DNA of 7,844 nucleotides from Prevotellaceae bacterium. GTDB lineage: Bacteria; Bacteroidota; Bacteroidia; Bacteroidales; Bacteroidaceae. Every line of letters begins with the position of its first letter. Position 1 is the first letter of the stretch. Under the pieces are notes generated by a model. That model saw only the letters and a program-made list of their open reading frames with translations, was not told the DNA's origin and ran no database searches. The position numbers were made by a program, and so were the translations under genes. Location: assembly GCA_022508635.1 (NCBI GenBank), contig JAFLUV010000110.1, forward strand, positions 1 through 7,844. Direction: 5' to 3'. This document shows positions 6,992 through 7,844 of this stretch, piece after piece.

Positions 6992-7687
6992 TCAGGATAC
7001 ACTCTGGCAGAAAGCCTCGTAAGAGTGTTCCAGGCGAGCTATCTGATAAGGTTGCAAGCGAAGGGAGAAAGTGCCTCTAAGTTCCTCAAGGCCGAAAGCC
7101 ACCTTGATGATGCTGGCAAGGTTGAAGCTCCGCCCCGTGCCCCTCTTCATCAAATGCCGTGCCACCTGCAGCACCTCATGGCGGTCGTGCTCGATATAGC
7201 GCAGGGAGCGGAGCAAGAGATAGAGGCAGGGCAAGGTGTCGACACGCACCAGGTAGACCATCTGGCTACGCCCCCGCGCTATCCGCATCACGGAGAAGAG
7301 CCGCTCCACCTGTCCAGGCGCATCGAGTGCAGGCAGCAAGAGCAACGTCACCTTCTGCCGCTCCACTTCATTGAACCCTGCCGCCAGACGGGCAAAGGAA
7401 GCGTCCGAGAGCGAAGACAAAGAACGTTCCAGACGAACAAGGAAAGCCTTCATGAGCGTGATGAGAAAGGCACGGCTGTCGTAGCGTACAAGCGCCTCCG
7501 TCAGCAGCCAGAAGACCTCGGCAGGAGCACCGGGGAGCAGACTCTCGCCCAGCATGTAGCCGGCAATGCGCTGCTCACTGCGCGAGGAAGCTGACAAGAA
7601 GCCGACAAGCCCGTCGGCATCGGCGGCCTCGACAAAAGGCAACAGTCGCTGCTCCAAAGTCCTGCTATAGTGTCGGTCTACTGTCAT
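6992..7687 (-). CDS. Unrecognised helix-rich protein, 231 aa
   Basis: I do not recognise a family. The 231-aa product has no signal peptide, no convincing membrane segment and no catalytic motif. It is rich in Leu, Arg, Ala and Ser with heptad-like hydrophobic spacing throughout (for example LLTEALVRYDSRAFLITLMK, about 61-80, and LPCLYLLLRSLRYIEH, about 152-167), suggesting an all-helical fold, possibly a HEAT/ARM-like solenoid; this is inference. It is basic towards the C-terminal half, so nucleic acid or ribosome binding is possible but unproven. The start at 7687 is the first ATG of the frame; the preceding bases carry no Shine-Dalgarno sequence. A terminator-like hairpin ends seven bases upstream of the ATG and a tRNA-Thr lies beyond it on the same strand. 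The gene converges on the glycosidase. One line (7261-7320) is 41/60 G+C, higher than the left genes. Its uninterrupted length and protein-like composition support it as real. Confidence 0.75.
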   Translation of the reverse strand: MTVDRHYSRTLEQRLLPFVEAADADGLVGFLSASSRSEQRIAGYMLGESLLPGAPAEVFWLLTEALVRYDSRAFLITLMKAFLVRLERSLSSLSDASFARLAAGFNEVERQKVTLLLLPALDAPGQVERLFSVMRIARGRSQMVYLVRVDTLPCLYLLLRSLRYIEHDRHEVLQVARHLMKRGTGRSFNLASIIKVAFGLEELRGTFSLRLQPYQIARLEHSYEAFCQSVS

Positions 7688-7694
7688 GAGAATG

Positions 7695-7725
7695 AAAAAG
7701 TCGCCTGCGCCTGGCGCGACGACTT
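7695..7725 (-). terminator. Intrinsic terminator-like hairpin between tRNA-Thr and the 231-aa gene
   Basis: On the minus strand AAGTCG (7725-7720) pairs with CGACTT (7703-7698), and an inner GCGC/GCGC stem (7717-7714 with 7710-7707) closes a three-base loop across a small internal loop. A run of five T residues on the minus strand (complement of 7695-7699) overlaps and follows the stem. This fits a terminator for the upstream tRNA-Thr transcript. Its end is only seven bases before the ATG of the 231-aa gene, so it could instead act as an attenuator or translation-control hairpin. Confidence 0.65.
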
Positions 7726-7772
7726 CTGTTTCAGGGGCTCCCGGCGGGAATACCCGGATTTCTTTTCAGAAT

Positions 7773-7792
7773 GGACTGGCCTGAACCAGTCC
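7773..7792 (-). repeat. Perfect 7-bp hairpin just 3' of tRNA-Thr
   Basis: GGACTGG (7773-7779) and CCAGTCC (7786-7792) are perfect inverted copies around a six-base loop. On the minus strand the hairpin starts three bases after the last tRNA base. It has no T run, so by itself it is not a normal intrinsic terminator; it may be a 3' processing or exonuclease-stopping structure in the tRNA precursor. The role is inferred. Confidence 0.5.
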
Positions 7793-7795
7793 TTG

Positions 7796-7844
7796 AGCCT
7801 CTTGTCGGATTCGAACCAACGACCCCGAGATTACAAATCACGTG
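7796..7844 (-). tRNA. tRNA-Thr (anticodon UGU), 5' part cut off by the window edge
   Basis: Read on the minus strand, the window end contains an anticodon arm with loop TTTGTAA (7837-7831) and anticodon TGT (7835-7833), which reads ACA threonine codons. A five-base variable loop follows, then a T arm GTTGG-TTCGAAT-CCGAC, the 3' acceptor strand AAGAGGC (7803-7797) and discriminator T (7796). The CCA end is not encoded. About 24 bases at the 5' side (acceptor strand and D arm) lie beyond the window. The anticodon stem has a T-T mismatch at its middle pair (7840 with 7828); the other four pairs are canonical. Confidence 0.9.

Noticed and set aside
7025..7594. Plus-strand open frame opposite the 231-aa gene.
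   Set aside because: Gln/Arg/His-rich composition without domain-like features. The minus-strand frame has regular helical hydrophobic spacing and is longer, although neither has a known family, so this choice is less certain than the others.
1..7844. Search by eye for CRISPR arrays, insertion sequences, transposase genes, integration sites and riboswitches.
   Set aside because: No regular spaced repeats, terminal inverted repeats or transposase motifs were found. A tRNA at the right edge is a common integration target, but no repeated 3' end is visible inside this window.

Overview
The window looks chromosomal and comes from a member of the Bacteroidota, most likely Bacteroidales and plausibly Prevotella-like. 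Four things support this. There are TAnnTTTG (-7) promoter boxes upstream of two genes. The start codons I inspected lack obvious Shine-Dalgarno sequences. A multidomain OmpA lipoprotein has the architecture of the type IX secretion component PorE. There is also a GH140-type (apiosidase-like) glycosidase and a tRNA-Thr(UGU) that does not encode its CCA end. Hand counts of single 60-base lines suggest G+C rises from about 45-55% on the left to about 63-68% on the right.

Layout: bases 1-104 are an unassigned edge. A family 2 glycosyltransferase lies on the minus strand (105-1028). It is divergent from a plus-strand block of topB (DNA topoisomerase III, 1166-3133), a PorE-like OmpA/PD40/TPR lipoprotein (3224-5467) and a secreted GH140-like glycoside hydrolase (5501-6916). 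A TAnnTTTG promoter precedes topB, no internal terminator was found, and a strong intrinsic terminator (6932-6967) follows the hydrolase, so the three genes may share one transcript. On the minus strand, converging on that terminator, lies an unrecognised helix-rich protein of 231 aa (6992-7687). The 3' two thirds of a tRNA-Thr (7796-7844) runs off the right end. An intrinsic terminator-like hairpin sits between the tRNA and the 231-aa gene and almost touches its start codon.

How the genes fit together: the PorE-like protein should sit at the periplasmic face of the outer membrane, where its OmpA domain would bind peptidoglycan and help anchor the type IX secretion machinery. The glycosidase is exported and could act on pectin (rhamnogalacturonan-II-type) side chains, but no SusC/SusD or other polysaccharide-utilisation genes are visible. 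TopB and the glycosyltransferase have housekeeping or surface-glycan roles. I see no obvious new multi-gene system. The best leads are the unrecognised 231-aa protein with a terminator abutting its start codon, the altered acidic triad of the topoisomerase Toprim domain, and the possible topB/PorE-like/glycosidase co-transcription.
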